20,914 nt of DNA from a virus, in IMG/VR virus record IMGVR_UViG_3300031963_001103, positions 1 through 20,914 of that record, one strand, 5' to 3'. The notes below the pieces were generated by a model. That model was given only the letters and a program-made list of their open reading frames with translations, was not told the DNA's origin and did not search any database. Positions 14,141 through 18,723 of the stretch are shown one piece after another. The stretch's first letter is position 1. Each line of letters starts with the position of its first letter. The translations under genes and the position numbers were made by a program.

Positions 14141-14186
14141 GGCCCGCGCCGCCCGCTTGGCTTCGGCTTGGCTGGCGGCGCGGGCC
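14141..14186. repeat. 13-bp GC-rich inverted repeat
   Basis: Perfect arms GGCCCGCGCCGCC (14141-14153) and GGCGGCGCGGGCC (14174-14186) around a 20-base centre with TTCGG. It directly abuts the T tract of the preceding terminator. It has no U tract of its own on the plus strand and an A tract on the minus strand, so it is not a second standard terminator. It might protect an RNA end, block transcription coming from either side, or be a protein-binding site. Confidence 0.6.
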
Positions 14187-14198
14187 GCTTGATAGTAG

Positions 14199-14270
14199 TT
14201 ATCGAGGAGGATCGGTGTAGGCCATGTGGCGAGGATCGGTGTAGCCCGCATCGGTGGAGCTCTGGGTCAT
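14199..14270 (-). CDS. Possible 23-aa micropeptide with TDP repeats
   Basis: Minus-strand ATG 14270 preceded by AGGA at a fair distance gives MTQSSTDAGYTDPRHMAYTD then PPR and stop. The frame is open without stop back to 14414. It is the only frame downstream of the minus-strand promoter-plus-palindrome module at 14336-14414, which argues for it; the very short length and the fact that its repeats may be DNA-level repeats argue against. TDP/YTDP units come directly from the GGATCGGTGTAG-type repeats described separately. Confidence 0.25.
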   Translation of the reverse strand: MTQSSTDAGYTDPRHMAYTDPPR

Positions 14271-14315
14271 CGCTATCCTATGCGGGCGAATAGGATCTTC
14301 GTAGGATCGGTGGAG
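14208..14315. repeat. Four-copy short repeat (AGGATCGGTGTAG family)
   Basis: Copies AGGATCGGTGTAG at 14208-14220 and 14232-14244, GCATCGGTGGAG at 14248-14259 and AGGATCGGTGGAG at 14303-14315. First-copy spacing is 24 bases, the others irregular. Between copies 3 and 4 is a 7-bp inverted repeat ATCCTAT (14275-14281) / ATAGGAT (14290-14296). The array could be iterons for an initiator protein, operators, or the coding repeats of a micropeptide read on the minus strand. Confidence 0.6.
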
Positions 14316-14335
14316 CCTCGCCCGCCAAGCGGGCT

Positions 14336-14364
14336 GAACATTCCGACAGGCTGTCGTTTTGTAC
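14336..14364 (-). promoter_or_regulatory. 29-bp palindromic element, copy 2 (minus orientation)
   Basis: Read on the minus strand: left half GTACAAAACGACA, spacer GCC, right half TGTCGGAATGTTC. With copy 3 (15758) it shares the GTACAAA start and the GCC spacer and differs at only two positions. It follows, on the minus strand, a promoter-like sequence that also matches the one before copy 3. It is the only copy on the minus strand and lies 66 bases ahead of the possible micropeptide start. Confidence 0.8.
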
Positions 14365-14373
14365 AGTTTTGTC

Positions 14374-14394
14374 AATAATAAATGATGATGTTCA
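14374..14394. repeat. ATGATGATGTTCA repeat, copy a
   Basis: AATAATAAATGATGATGTTC plus a final A; its 21 bases are identical to copy b at 14726-14746, and an inverted copy c lies at 14855-14872. On the minus strand it overlaps the -10 zone of the candidate promoter at 14385-14414, so it could serve as an operator as well as a replication repeat. Confidence 0.75.
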
Positions 14395-14414
14395 CAAAAA
14401 CTGGACATTGTCAA
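14385..14414 (-). promoter_or_regulatory. Candidate minus-strand promoter, diverged duplicate of the 15695 promoter
   Basis: On the minus strand TTGACA (14414-14409) followed by ATGTCCAGTTTTTGTG, which matches the -35 and spacer of the plus-strand promoter at 15695 with one mismatch over 22 bases. The -10 differs: the best box is CATCAT at 18-base spacing (4/6), within the GAACATCATCATTT repeat. It may be a weak or regulated promoter. Confidence 0.5.
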
Positions 14415-14504
14415 CGGGGGGTCAGGGTCGCGGATTTGGGGGGCACAGGGGCCTCGCCCGCCTCGTACTGTGCGTCCATACAGTGCAATAACGTATAGTT
14501 ACCC

Positions 14505-14520
14505 GATTAACTATCATAAC
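14505..14520. repeat. TTAACTATCATAAC repeat, copy 1
   Basis: GATTAACTATCATAAC; a second copy, GGTTAACTATCATAAC, is at 14621-14636, 116 bases on in the same direction. A related sequence is the inverse (GATATAGTTAATAC) near 13193, before the 13307 gene. Such repeats in a gene-free region suggest binding sites for a regulator or initiator. Confidence 0.55.
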
Positions 14521-14620
14521 CCCCTGCGGGCGAAGCGAAGAATCACGGTTTCATGCGGGTTCCGGCACAGAGTATTACTTTATTTGATCAATAGCCATTT
14601 GTTCAGTACTACATTTTTCC

Positions 14621-14636
14621 GGTTAACTATCATAAC
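14621..14636. repeat. TTAACTATCATAAC repeat, copy 2
   Basis: GGTTAACTATCATAAC, 15 of 16 bases the same as copy 1 at 14505-14520. See copy 1. Confidence 0.55.
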
Positions 14637-14676
14637 TCACGCTTCTATATCAAACGACACGCCCTCCATGCACCGC

Positions 14677-14698
14677 TAAGTCGTTGATTTTATTGGAC
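14677..14698. repeat. 22-bp direct repeat, copy 1
   Basis: TAAGTCGTTGATTTTATTGG then AC. A second copy at 14887-14908 differs at three positions (C for G, C for T, A for G). Each copy is followed by a pyrimidine-rich run (TCTCCTCTCTTTA / ATTTTTCTCTTG) and then AT-rich DNA, so the duplicated unit is longer, around 50 bases, and ends in promoter-like sequence. Confidence 0.6.
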
Positions 14699-14725
14699 TC
14701 TCCTCTCTTTATTTTATATAAGATA

Positions 14726-14746
14726 AATAATAAATGATGATGTTCA
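14726..14746. repeat. ATGATGATGTTCA repeat, copy b (left arm of inverted pair)
   Basis: Identical over 21 bases to copy a. With copy c (14855-14872, opposite orientation) it makes an 18-bp inverted pair around a 108-base spacer with C-rich tracts (CCACCCCCCACCCCC, 14791-14805). A cruciform or a looped protein-DNA complex is possible. Confidence 0.75.
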
Positions 14747-14854
14747 TATTTTGACAGACAGAGAACAAAGCACCGAGAAATCCCTTTTGCCACCCCCCAC
14801 CCCCTGCGCGGGCATCTCCCCCTTGCCCACCCCTTTTCTCTATGTCTGAACTCG

Positions 14855-14872
14855 TGAACATCATCATTTATT
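14855..14872. repeat. ATGATGATGTTCA repeat, copy c (inverted)
   Basis: TGAACATCATCATTTATT, the inverse of copies a and b over 18 bases. Similarity with the minus strand of copy a extends further: ATGTCY before it and TTGA-CAAACT after it also match, so copies a and c are remnants of a roughly 50-bp duplicated, inverted segment. Confidence 0.75.
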
Positions 14873-14886
14873 TTTGATCAAACTCG

Positions 14887-14908
14887 TAAGTCCTTGATTT
14901 CATTGAAC
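14887..14908. repeat. 22-bp direct repeat, copy 2
   Basis: TAAGTCCTTGATTTCATTGA then AC; see copy 1 at 14677-14698. It sits just upstream of the promoter candidate at 14918, so it may be an activator or repressor site for the gene at 14975. Confidence 0.6.
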
Positions 14909-14917
14909 ATTTTTCTC

Positions 14918-14946
14918 TTGCAAAGATAAAAGATATATGGTATTGT
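14918..14946 (+). promoter_or_regulatory. Candidate sigma70 promoter of the 14975 gene
   Basis: TTGCAA (14918-14923), 17-base spacer ending TATATGG, TATTGT (14941-14946). Spacing is ideal, -35 is 4/6 and -10 is 4/6. The start site would fall near 14953 and leave a ~22-base leader with AAAGGAG before the ATG. Confidence 0.6.
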
Positions 14947-14974
14947 TCACAACCCTCAACAAAGGAGCAACACC

Positions 14975-15658
14975 ATGCCTCGCCCCATCAAGTACGTCAC
15001 CGCTGACGACCTTCTCTCCAACTGCACCATCAAAGACGAGTGCTTTGTCTGGCCTCGCTCATCCACCCCGATGCCGATGCTCAGCCCGCACGCACCCATG
15101 GCCCGAGAATTCGGCACAACCTCCGTGATGCGCATCCTGTTCACCATCTGCCGATACATACCTGCTGGCCCCAGATTGGTGCGTTGGTGCAACAACCCTT
15201 TCTGCGTTAACCCGTACCACCACACCGAGTCCAAGTTCTGGCGGGCACAGCGGGCACATCTATCTGACCCCAACGGATTGCTTCCCGAGCAAGAGCAACG
15301 CCGCCACCTGATCGCGCCACCAGATGATTTGCTAAAGCGTATGCGCCCCATCAAACCAGAGCACATCCGAATCCTGCTGGACTCTGCCGCCATGGCGGGC
15401 TTCGATGCCAAGGGAGTTGTGGACAAGCGCAGTTACGCCCCACCACCCAAGCCCAAGGTCAGGTACGCCGAACCCGATCAGCCCGTCCTCATCATCAAGC
15501 GTAGGGAGGAACCCGTGCTGGAGGAACCCGTGCCAGATGAACCAGAGTTCAAGTTTGAGATGCACTCGGGTGATATGCCGGACAACTCGGGCAGGGAACT
15601 GGACAGCATCTTTGACCTGATCGAGAAGCGCAACGCTGCTACACGAACACAGGGCTGA
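14975..15658 (+). CDS. HNH-like zinc protein, probably nuclease-dead
   Basis: 227 aa from ATG 14975 with AAAGGAG eight bases ahead. Residues 65-83, RLVRWCNNPFCVNPYHHTE, match the HNH_3 pattern HxCDNPxCVNPxHL of phage HNH proteins, with Cys72, Cys77, Asn79 and His82/83 present. The His normally two residues before the first Cys is Arg70, so the usual catalytic position is lost and the fold may serve only for DNA binding. The N-terminus (DDLLSNCTIKDECFVWP) is typical of the family. The C-terminal half is Pro/Glu-rich (VLEEPVPDEPEFKFEMHSGD), acidic and probably disordered. It may be an early regulator, as phage HNH-fold proteins often lie beside control regions. Confidence 0.75.
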   Translation: MPRPIKYVTADDLLSNCTIKDECFVWPRSSTPMPMLSPHAPMAREFGTTSVMRILFTICRYIPAGPRLVRWCNNPFCVNPYHHTESKFWRAQRAHLSDPNGLLPEQEQRRHLIAPPDDLLKRMRPIKPEHIRILLDSAAMAGFDAKGVVDKRSYAPPPKPKVRYAEPDQPVLIIKRREEPVLEEPVPDEPEFKFEMHSGDMPDNSGRELDSIFDLIEKRNAATRTQG

Positions 15659-15694
15659 AATCGCGAACAGGGGTGCGTATAGGCGAACGCGCCC

Positions 15695-15723
15695 TTGACA
15701 ATGTCTAGTTTTTGTGGTACAAT
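15695..15723 (+). promoter_or_regulatory. Strong sigma70 promoter of the rightward operon
   Basis: TTGACA (15695-15700), 17-base spacer, TACAAT (15718-15723): -35 is perfect and -10 is 5/6. A G two bases before the -10 (TGTGG) adds a weak extended element. It drives the operon beginning at 15812 with a leader of about 80 bases that includes copy 3 of the palindrome. Confidence 0.9.
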
Positions 15724-15738
15724 GTACTTTGTACATTG
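15720..15738. promoter_or_regulatory. 19-bp palindromic operator overlapping the -10 box
   Basis: CAATGTAC (15720-15727), TTT, GTACATTG (15731-15738), a perfect palindrome covering part of the -10 and the start site. A protein bound here would block open-complex formation. Its sequence differs from the 29-bp element further down, so two controls may act on this operon. Confidence 0.65.
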
Positions 15739-15757
15739 ATCGCTACGGGGCGACAAC

Positions 15758-15786
15758 GTACAAACCGACAGCCTGTCGGATTGTTC
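15758..15786 (+). promoter_or_regulatory. 29-bp palindromic element, copy 3 (leader of 15812 operon)
   Basis: Left half GTACAAACCGACA, spacer GCC, right half TGTCGGATTGTTC. About 30 bases after the expected transcription start and 25 before the ATG, so it is inside the leader RNA, where CCGACAG/CTGTCGG would form a firm stem. It is followed by CCTATATTGGAG, much like CCTTTATTGGAG after copy 1. Confidence 0.85.
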
Positions 15787-15811
15787 AACCTTCCTATATT
15801 GGAGTACCACA

Positions 15812-16024
15812 ATGTCATTTACACAACAAAATCTTCAAGCCATTCACCAAGATATGCGTGAAGCGGCCCAGATGTGGGTCAGCGGGCTAATCACTGACTC
15901 TGAAATTGCCGACCACTTTGCCAAGGTCGCGGCCAAATTCAAGACCGTGAACCACGTACTGCCTGGCCTCATCGACCCCAACACGGGCCTCCGTTACAAG
16001 CGCGAGGATCACCATGAAGCATGA
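15812..16024 (+). CDS. Small helical early protein, unknown function
   Basis: 70 aa from ATG 15812, with TTGGAG nine bases ahead; first gene behind the strong promoter at 15695. It begins MSFTQQNLQAIHQDMREAAQ and reads as one or two helices (MWVSGLITDSEIADHFAKVA) followed by an extended tail TGLRYKREDHHEA. I do not recognise a family. Its end overlaps the next gene's start by 11 bases. Position directly after a regulated promoter suggests an early phage function. Confidence 0.7.
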   Translation: MSFTQQNLQAIHQDMREAAQMWVSGLITDSEIADHFAKVAAKFKTVNHVLPGLIDPNTGLRYKREDHHEA

Positions 16025-16139
16025 CCCATTCGATTTCTTCGCATCGGGCATGACCCGTGCCCAACGTGCGTGGCGCATTGCGTTGCTTATTGCGCTCGTG
16101 GTCGTGCTTGTGCTTGACATTTATTTTTGGAGACCCTGA
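16014..16139 (+). CDS. Small single-pass membrane protein
   Basis: 41 aa, ATG at 16014 with AGGA five to eight bases ahead. MKHDPFDFFASGMTRAQRAW is followed by a hydrophobic segment at residues 22-38 (IALLIALVVVLVLDIYF) and ends WRP. The charge pattern (Arg before, none after) predicts the N-terminus inside the cell. It overlaps the gene before by 11 bases and shares its last A with the next ATG (TGATG), so it is locked into the operon. Early small membrane proteins of phages often act on host membrane functions or exclusion; no specific role can be given. Confidence 0.65.
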   Translation: MKHDPFDFFASGMTRAQRAWRIALLIALVVVLVLDIYFWRP

Positions 16140-16375
16140 TGGATATCCTTTCTACAGAATACCGTGATTGCCAACTGTGCGGCGATGACGTTCACATCGA
16201 ACGTTGGCGTCTGGGCTATCACACATGCCGCGCTTGCGGCGACCAACTTGCCCGCGAGGCACGCCAGTCGTGGTGCGTCGTGCAAGAGTACGGTAAGGGG
16301 CCGTACATGCTGGTGACCCCTGCGTCTGCACCACGGACGCTCAAGGACACCAACCAGAAAAACCCCCGTTCCTGA
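16139..16375 (+). CDS. Small zinc-ribbon protein
   Basis: 78 aa from ATG 16139, preceded by TTGGAG with six bases between; a TTG at 16127 is in frame but less likely. Two Cys pairs, CQLC (residues 11-14) and CRAC (30-33) with DDVHIERWRLGYHT between, form a treble-clef or ribbon-like zinc site. The C-terminal half (SWCVVQEYGKGPYMLVTPAS) is beta-like with a basic tail. I know it as a recurrent small hypothetical protein of freshwater phages. Its stop overlaps copy 4 of the palindrome, so the element is directly between this gene and the ATPase gene. Confidence 0.75.
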   Translation: MDILSTEYRDCQLCGDDVHIERWRLGYHTCRACGDQLAREARQSWCVVQEYGKGPYMLVTPASAPRTLKDTNQKNPRS

Positions 16376-16403
16376 ACAAACCGTCAATCCTGTCGGAATG
16401 TTC
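16374..16403 (+). promoter_or_regulatory. Palindromic element, copy 4 (leader of AAA+ ATPase gene)
   Basis: Left half GAACAAACCGTCA, spacer ATCC, right half TGTCGGAATGTTC; 30 bases because the spacer is one longer. There is a T/T mismatch in the stem (CCGTCA against TGTCGG). It starts within the stop codon of the preceding gene and ends 30 bases before the ATPase ATG; no promoter is visible, so it acts inside the polycistronic transcript. Confidence 0.8.
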
Positions 16404-16433
16404 TTTTCCAACCTTTGTATCAAGGAAACTGCA

Positions 16434-17516
16434 ATGTCTAAATCTGATTTGAATCTCTCTCGCCGTGTCAACTTCGCCGAAACGGTGGACATCTTGCTCA
16501 ACTCGGGCGAAACGGCTGTACACCTGACTGGTGAACCCGGCGTGGGCAAGACCGCTATTCAAGACGTTATCGTCGAGCGCACTGGCTATCGCAAAGTCTA
16601 CATCGATGGTCCCAACACCGATGTCGGCCAGTCTGGTATGCCCATTCCCAACCACGCCACGCGCACACTGGATTTTTATCCAGCTGAATATTACGGACTG
16701 CACACTGGCGAGCCACTGGTCATCATGATCGACGAGTGGACTAAGACCGATGACTACGTACGCAATACGTTGCACCCGCTTCTGCACGAGCGACGCCTCG
16801 GCGCATTTAATGTGCATCCCGACTCGATCGTGTTCACCACGGGCAACATGGACAAGGATGGTGTGGGTGACAGTGCCAAGGCACACACTCGCAACCGCCA
16901 GACTTGGTTGACCTACATGAAGCCCACTGCTAAAGAATGGTGTGCTTGGGCGGGCAACAACGGCGTGGCCCCCGAGGTTATCGCTTGGGTACACGAGTAT
17001 GAGCACTGCATGATGTCGTACATGGACGGCGGGCAAGACAAGAACCCGTACATCTTTAATCCCAATGATGCATCGCAGACTGCGTTCGTATCTCCACGCT
17101 CGCTGGTCAAAGCATCACACTGGGTTAACCGCAGGGGCAACCTGACTGACAACGCTTTCATCGGTTGCTTGGACGGCACGATCGGTTTCGCCGCATCGCG
17201 TGATCTTCAAGCGTTCATCGAGTTGGCTGATCAGTTGCCCACTCGTGAGGCTATCGAGAACTCACCCGAGTCGGCTCTCGTGCCCACATCACCTGCGGCT
17301 CAGTGCATCTTGATGTTCAAGGCTGTGTCTGTCGTGACCCGTGAGAACTTCGCCACTTGGATGAAGTACGTGCGGCGTATGCCCAAAGAGACACAAGCTG
17401 TATTTATCAACAGCTTGCTGGAACTCACGGCCAAGAAGGACTGGTCAATCATTCACCCATCGTTCGTGACATGGGCGCGTGAGAACCAGTACATGTTTGC
17501 TGGATTGAAAGGCTAA
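16434..17516 (+). CDS. MoxR-type AAA+ ATPase
   Basis: 360 aa from ATG 16434, with AAGGAA six bases ahead (an upstream in-frame ATG at 16398 lies in the palindrome and has no ribosome site). Walker A GEPGVGKT (33-40), Walker B LVIMIDE (95-101), sensor-1 TTGN (135-138), and Arg residues in HTRNRQ (151-156) as finger candidates. The domain layout and size match MoxR/CobS-like ATPases that partner VWA proteins; such a protein lies at 18710-19951. The pair likely remodels or loads metal/cofactor onto a target, or inhibits a host complex. Intervening small genes may be partners. It is soluble, without membrane segment. Confidence 0.88.
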   Translation: MSKSDLNLSRRVNFAETVDILLNSGETAVHLTGEPGVGKTAIQDVIVERTGYRKVYIDGPNTDVGQSGMPIPNHATRTLDFYPAEYYGLHTGEPLVIMIDEWTKTDDYVRNTLHPLLHERRLGAFNVHPDSIVFTTGNMDKDGVGDSAKAHTRNRQTWLTYMKPTAKEWCAWAGNNGVAPEVIAWVHEYEHCMMSYMDGGQDKNPYIFNPNDASQTAFVSPRSLVKASHWVNRRGNLTDNAFIGCLDGTIGFAASRDLQAFIELADQLPTREAIENSPESALVPTSPAAQCILMFKAVSVVTRENFATWMKYVRRMPKETQAVFINSLLELTAKKDWSIIHPSFVTWARENQYMFAGLKG

Positions 17517-17518
17517 TC

Positions 17519-17836
17519 ATGACCTATTTTATAGAACCGGAACAACTTGACTCGCTTCGGCGTGTCGCCTCGACCCTGCATGCGGGCACTGATGCAATGC
17601 GTGATCTCGGTCATCGCGTGTGGTACGTGGTCACAGGCGTAGCGGAGAACCAAAAACTTACCGACAAAGTGTCGGATTGTTTCGTGCAGAAACCAGCCGC
17701 TAATAAAGAATTGGCTGATCGTTTCTACACAACTGGGATGCACTTGGCTGACTGCTTGCGTCTCATGGGTAAACACGACGATTCGCGTGAGGTGGAAGTG
17801 TGGATATTAGAAACCTGTAAGGAGTATATGAAATGA
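17519..17836 (+). CDS. Unknown early protein containing palindrome copy 5 in its coding sequence
   Basis: 105 aa, ATG two bases after the ATPase stop, with AAAGG ahead. It begins MTYFIEPEQLDSLRRVASTL and appears wholly helical (TDAMRDLGHRVWYVVTGVAE, LADRFYTTGMHLADCLRLMG, EVEVWILETCKEYMK). Family not recognised. Residues around TDKVSDCF are encoded by the palindrome copy at 17660-17682, so the protein tolerates or exploits the element. The end overlaps the following ATG (ATGA), giving coupled translation. Confidence 0.68.
   Translation: MTYFIEPEQLDSLRRVASTLHAGTDAMRDLGHRVWYVVTGVAENQKLTDKVSDCFVQKPAANKELADRFYTTGMHLADCLRLMGKHDDSREVEVWILETCKEYMK
17660..17682 (+). promoter_or_regulatory. Palindromic element, copy 5 (intragenic)
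   Basis: Core CCGACA, AAG, TGTCGG and right half TGTCGGATTGTTT conserved; the outer left half (AAACTTA) is lost. It stands inside the 17519 coding sequence, in the direction of transcription, with all stem positions intact. Confidence 0.65.
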
Positions 17837-18063
17837 AAAAGCAACCTAAGTTGGGTATCCCTGTTGCGTACAAGGGATGCTGGATTGTGCCCGTGGGTGA
17901 CGGGTTTGACTGCGTTGACCGCACCACCGGTCGATGGATTCACCTGCCTGACTCAAGGCGGGCGAAGTGGAACGCCACTGTATGGACGCGGCTGTCCGAG
18001 GATTTTGGTGGCTCGACCATCAAGACATTCACAACTGAGCAGATCATGGAGGGACTGAAATGA
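17833..18063 (+). CDS. Small unknown early protein
   Basis: 76 aa beginning MKKQPKLGIPVAYKGCWIVP, with strands GDGFDCVDRTTGRWIHLPDS and a C-terminal helix TIKTFTTEQIMEGLK. It overlaps both neighbours by four bases (ATGA), so it is translated by re-initiation in the same operon. The middle resembles small beta domains but I cannot place it in a family. No membrane segment or zinc motif. Confidence 0.66.
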   Translation: MKKQPKLGIPVAYKGCWIVPVGDGFDCVDRTTGRWIHLPDSRRAKWNATVWTRLSEDFGGSTIKTFTTEQIMEGLK

Positions 18064-18401
18064 AAACACCAGAACTGACGGGCGCCGCCCTTGATTGGGC
18101 GGTGGCGAAGTGTGAGGGCGCATACAGCGTTAGCGTTGACACCGACATCGACGGAACCAAGCGGGTCAACTACGGCGGGATGTATCCTGAATGGTCAACC
18201 GACTGGGCACATGGTGGGCCGATCATTGAGCGGGAAAACATTGGCCTGTGGTCTGAGGGCTACGACTGGGAGGCCAAGATACAGACAGGCGTTGGTGAGT
18301 GGCTGGATATGTGGGATGCCTCTCCACTGATCGCCGCCATGCGGTGCTACGTGGTATCCAAGCTAGGCGATGACATTGAATTACCAGAGGAGTTGAAATG
18401 A
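18060..18401 (+). CDS. ninX: NinX-like (DUF2591) protein
   Basis: 113 aa. MKTPELTGAALDWAVAKCEG, then STDWAHGGPIIERENIGLW and a C-terminal SPLIAAMRCYVVSKLGDDIE are the hallmark of the DUF2591/NinX family of phage P22 and relatives: conserved opening L-x-G-A-x-L-D-W-A-V-A-K, the TDWxxGGPIIE box, and PLIAAMRCYV-SKLGD. The family is of about 110-120 aa, so this copy is full length. In P22-like phages NinX sits in the nin early region; function is unknown. It overlaps the genes on both sides by four bases. Confidence 0.9.
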   Translation: MKTPELTGAALDWAVAKCEGAYSVSVDTDIDGTKRVNYGGMYPEWSTDWAHGGPIIERENIGLWSEGYDWEAKIQTGVGEWLDMWDASPLIAAMRCYVVSKLGDDIELPEELK

Positions 18402-18562
18402 AAACGTATGAAGTTGAACTCAAGCGCACCAGCTACATCACTCTAACTGTGGAGGCTGATGACAGGGACGATGCTTTGGATAAAGCATGGGCCGAGTGTG
18501 GTGACCGCACTGACAGCGATGACGCTGTGTGGGATGTCGAATCAATCGAGGAGATGAAATGA
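18398..18562 (+). CDS. 54-aa beta-alpha-beta protein, DpnD/PcfM-like pattern
   Basis: 54 aa, ATG 18398 overlapping the NinX stop, with GAGGAG ahead. MKTYEVELKRTSYITLTVEA, DDRDDALDKAWAECGDRT and WDVESIEEMK describe two strands, a helix rich in Asp/Ala and a final strand with an E-rich end. Similar short proteins with 'xxYxVxxxxTxxxxVEVEAxSxEEAxxKA' are seen in phages and plasmids (DpnD/PcfM-like), which is a tentative match. Its final codons provide the GAGGAG ribosome site for the next gene. Confidence 0.62.
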   Translation: MKTYEVELKRTSYITLTVEADDRDDALDKAWAECGDRTDSDDAVWDVESIEEMK

Positions 18563-18723
18563 CACCAGAGAAAGAAGAACTCATGGTTGAGATGCTCAAC
18601 TCGTTGATCGAGTTGATGAACAAGGCGCGTCTTGAGAAGGACGCAACACTACTTGACTCATACGCACGACTCGTGCATGAGACATGGACACACCTAAAGG
18701 AAGCACAAGATGATTTTAAGTAA
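18559..18723 (+). CDS. 54-aa helical early protein
   Basis: 54 aa from ATG 18559 (ATGA overlap with the previous stop, GAGGAG ahead); the frame is open a further 30 bases upstream but without a better site. MTPEKEELMVEMLNSLIELM, ARLEKDATLLDSYARLVHET and HLKEAQDDFK read as a helical hairpin of two amphipathic helices. Not recognised. It overlaps the start of the VWA gene by 14 bases, so the two are tightly coupled, which may mean a physical partner. Confidence 0.62.
   Translation: MTPEKEELMVEMLNSLIELMNKARLEKDATLLDSYARLVHETWTHLKEAQDDFK

Larger units (their letters stand above)
14415..14917. other. Repeat-rich gene-free region, candidate replication origin or control region
   Basis: About 500 bases with no credible gene. 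It contains the two TTAACTATCATAAC repeats, two 22-bp TAAGTCSTTGATTT-type repeats, copies b and c of the ATGATGATGTTCA repeat as an inverted pair around a C-rich 108-base core, and a strongly AT-rich stretch (14706-14736, TTTATTTTATATAAGATAAA within it) of the sort that melts easily. Iteron-like repeats plus an AT-rich box are typical of phage origins, but no replication gene is in the window to confirm it. Confidence 0.45.

Noticed and set aside
14208-14315. CRISPR-like array
   Set aside because: Repeats are only 12-13 bases, irregularly spaced and without spacers of constant length; no cas gene.
14470-14679. 69-aa plus-strand frame
   Set aside because: Runs over two direct repeats, no ribosome site, ordinary chance length in a non-coding area.
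16341-17036. 231-aa minus-strand open frame
   Set aside because: Antisense to the AAA+ gene with its Walker motifs on the plus strand; no start signal.
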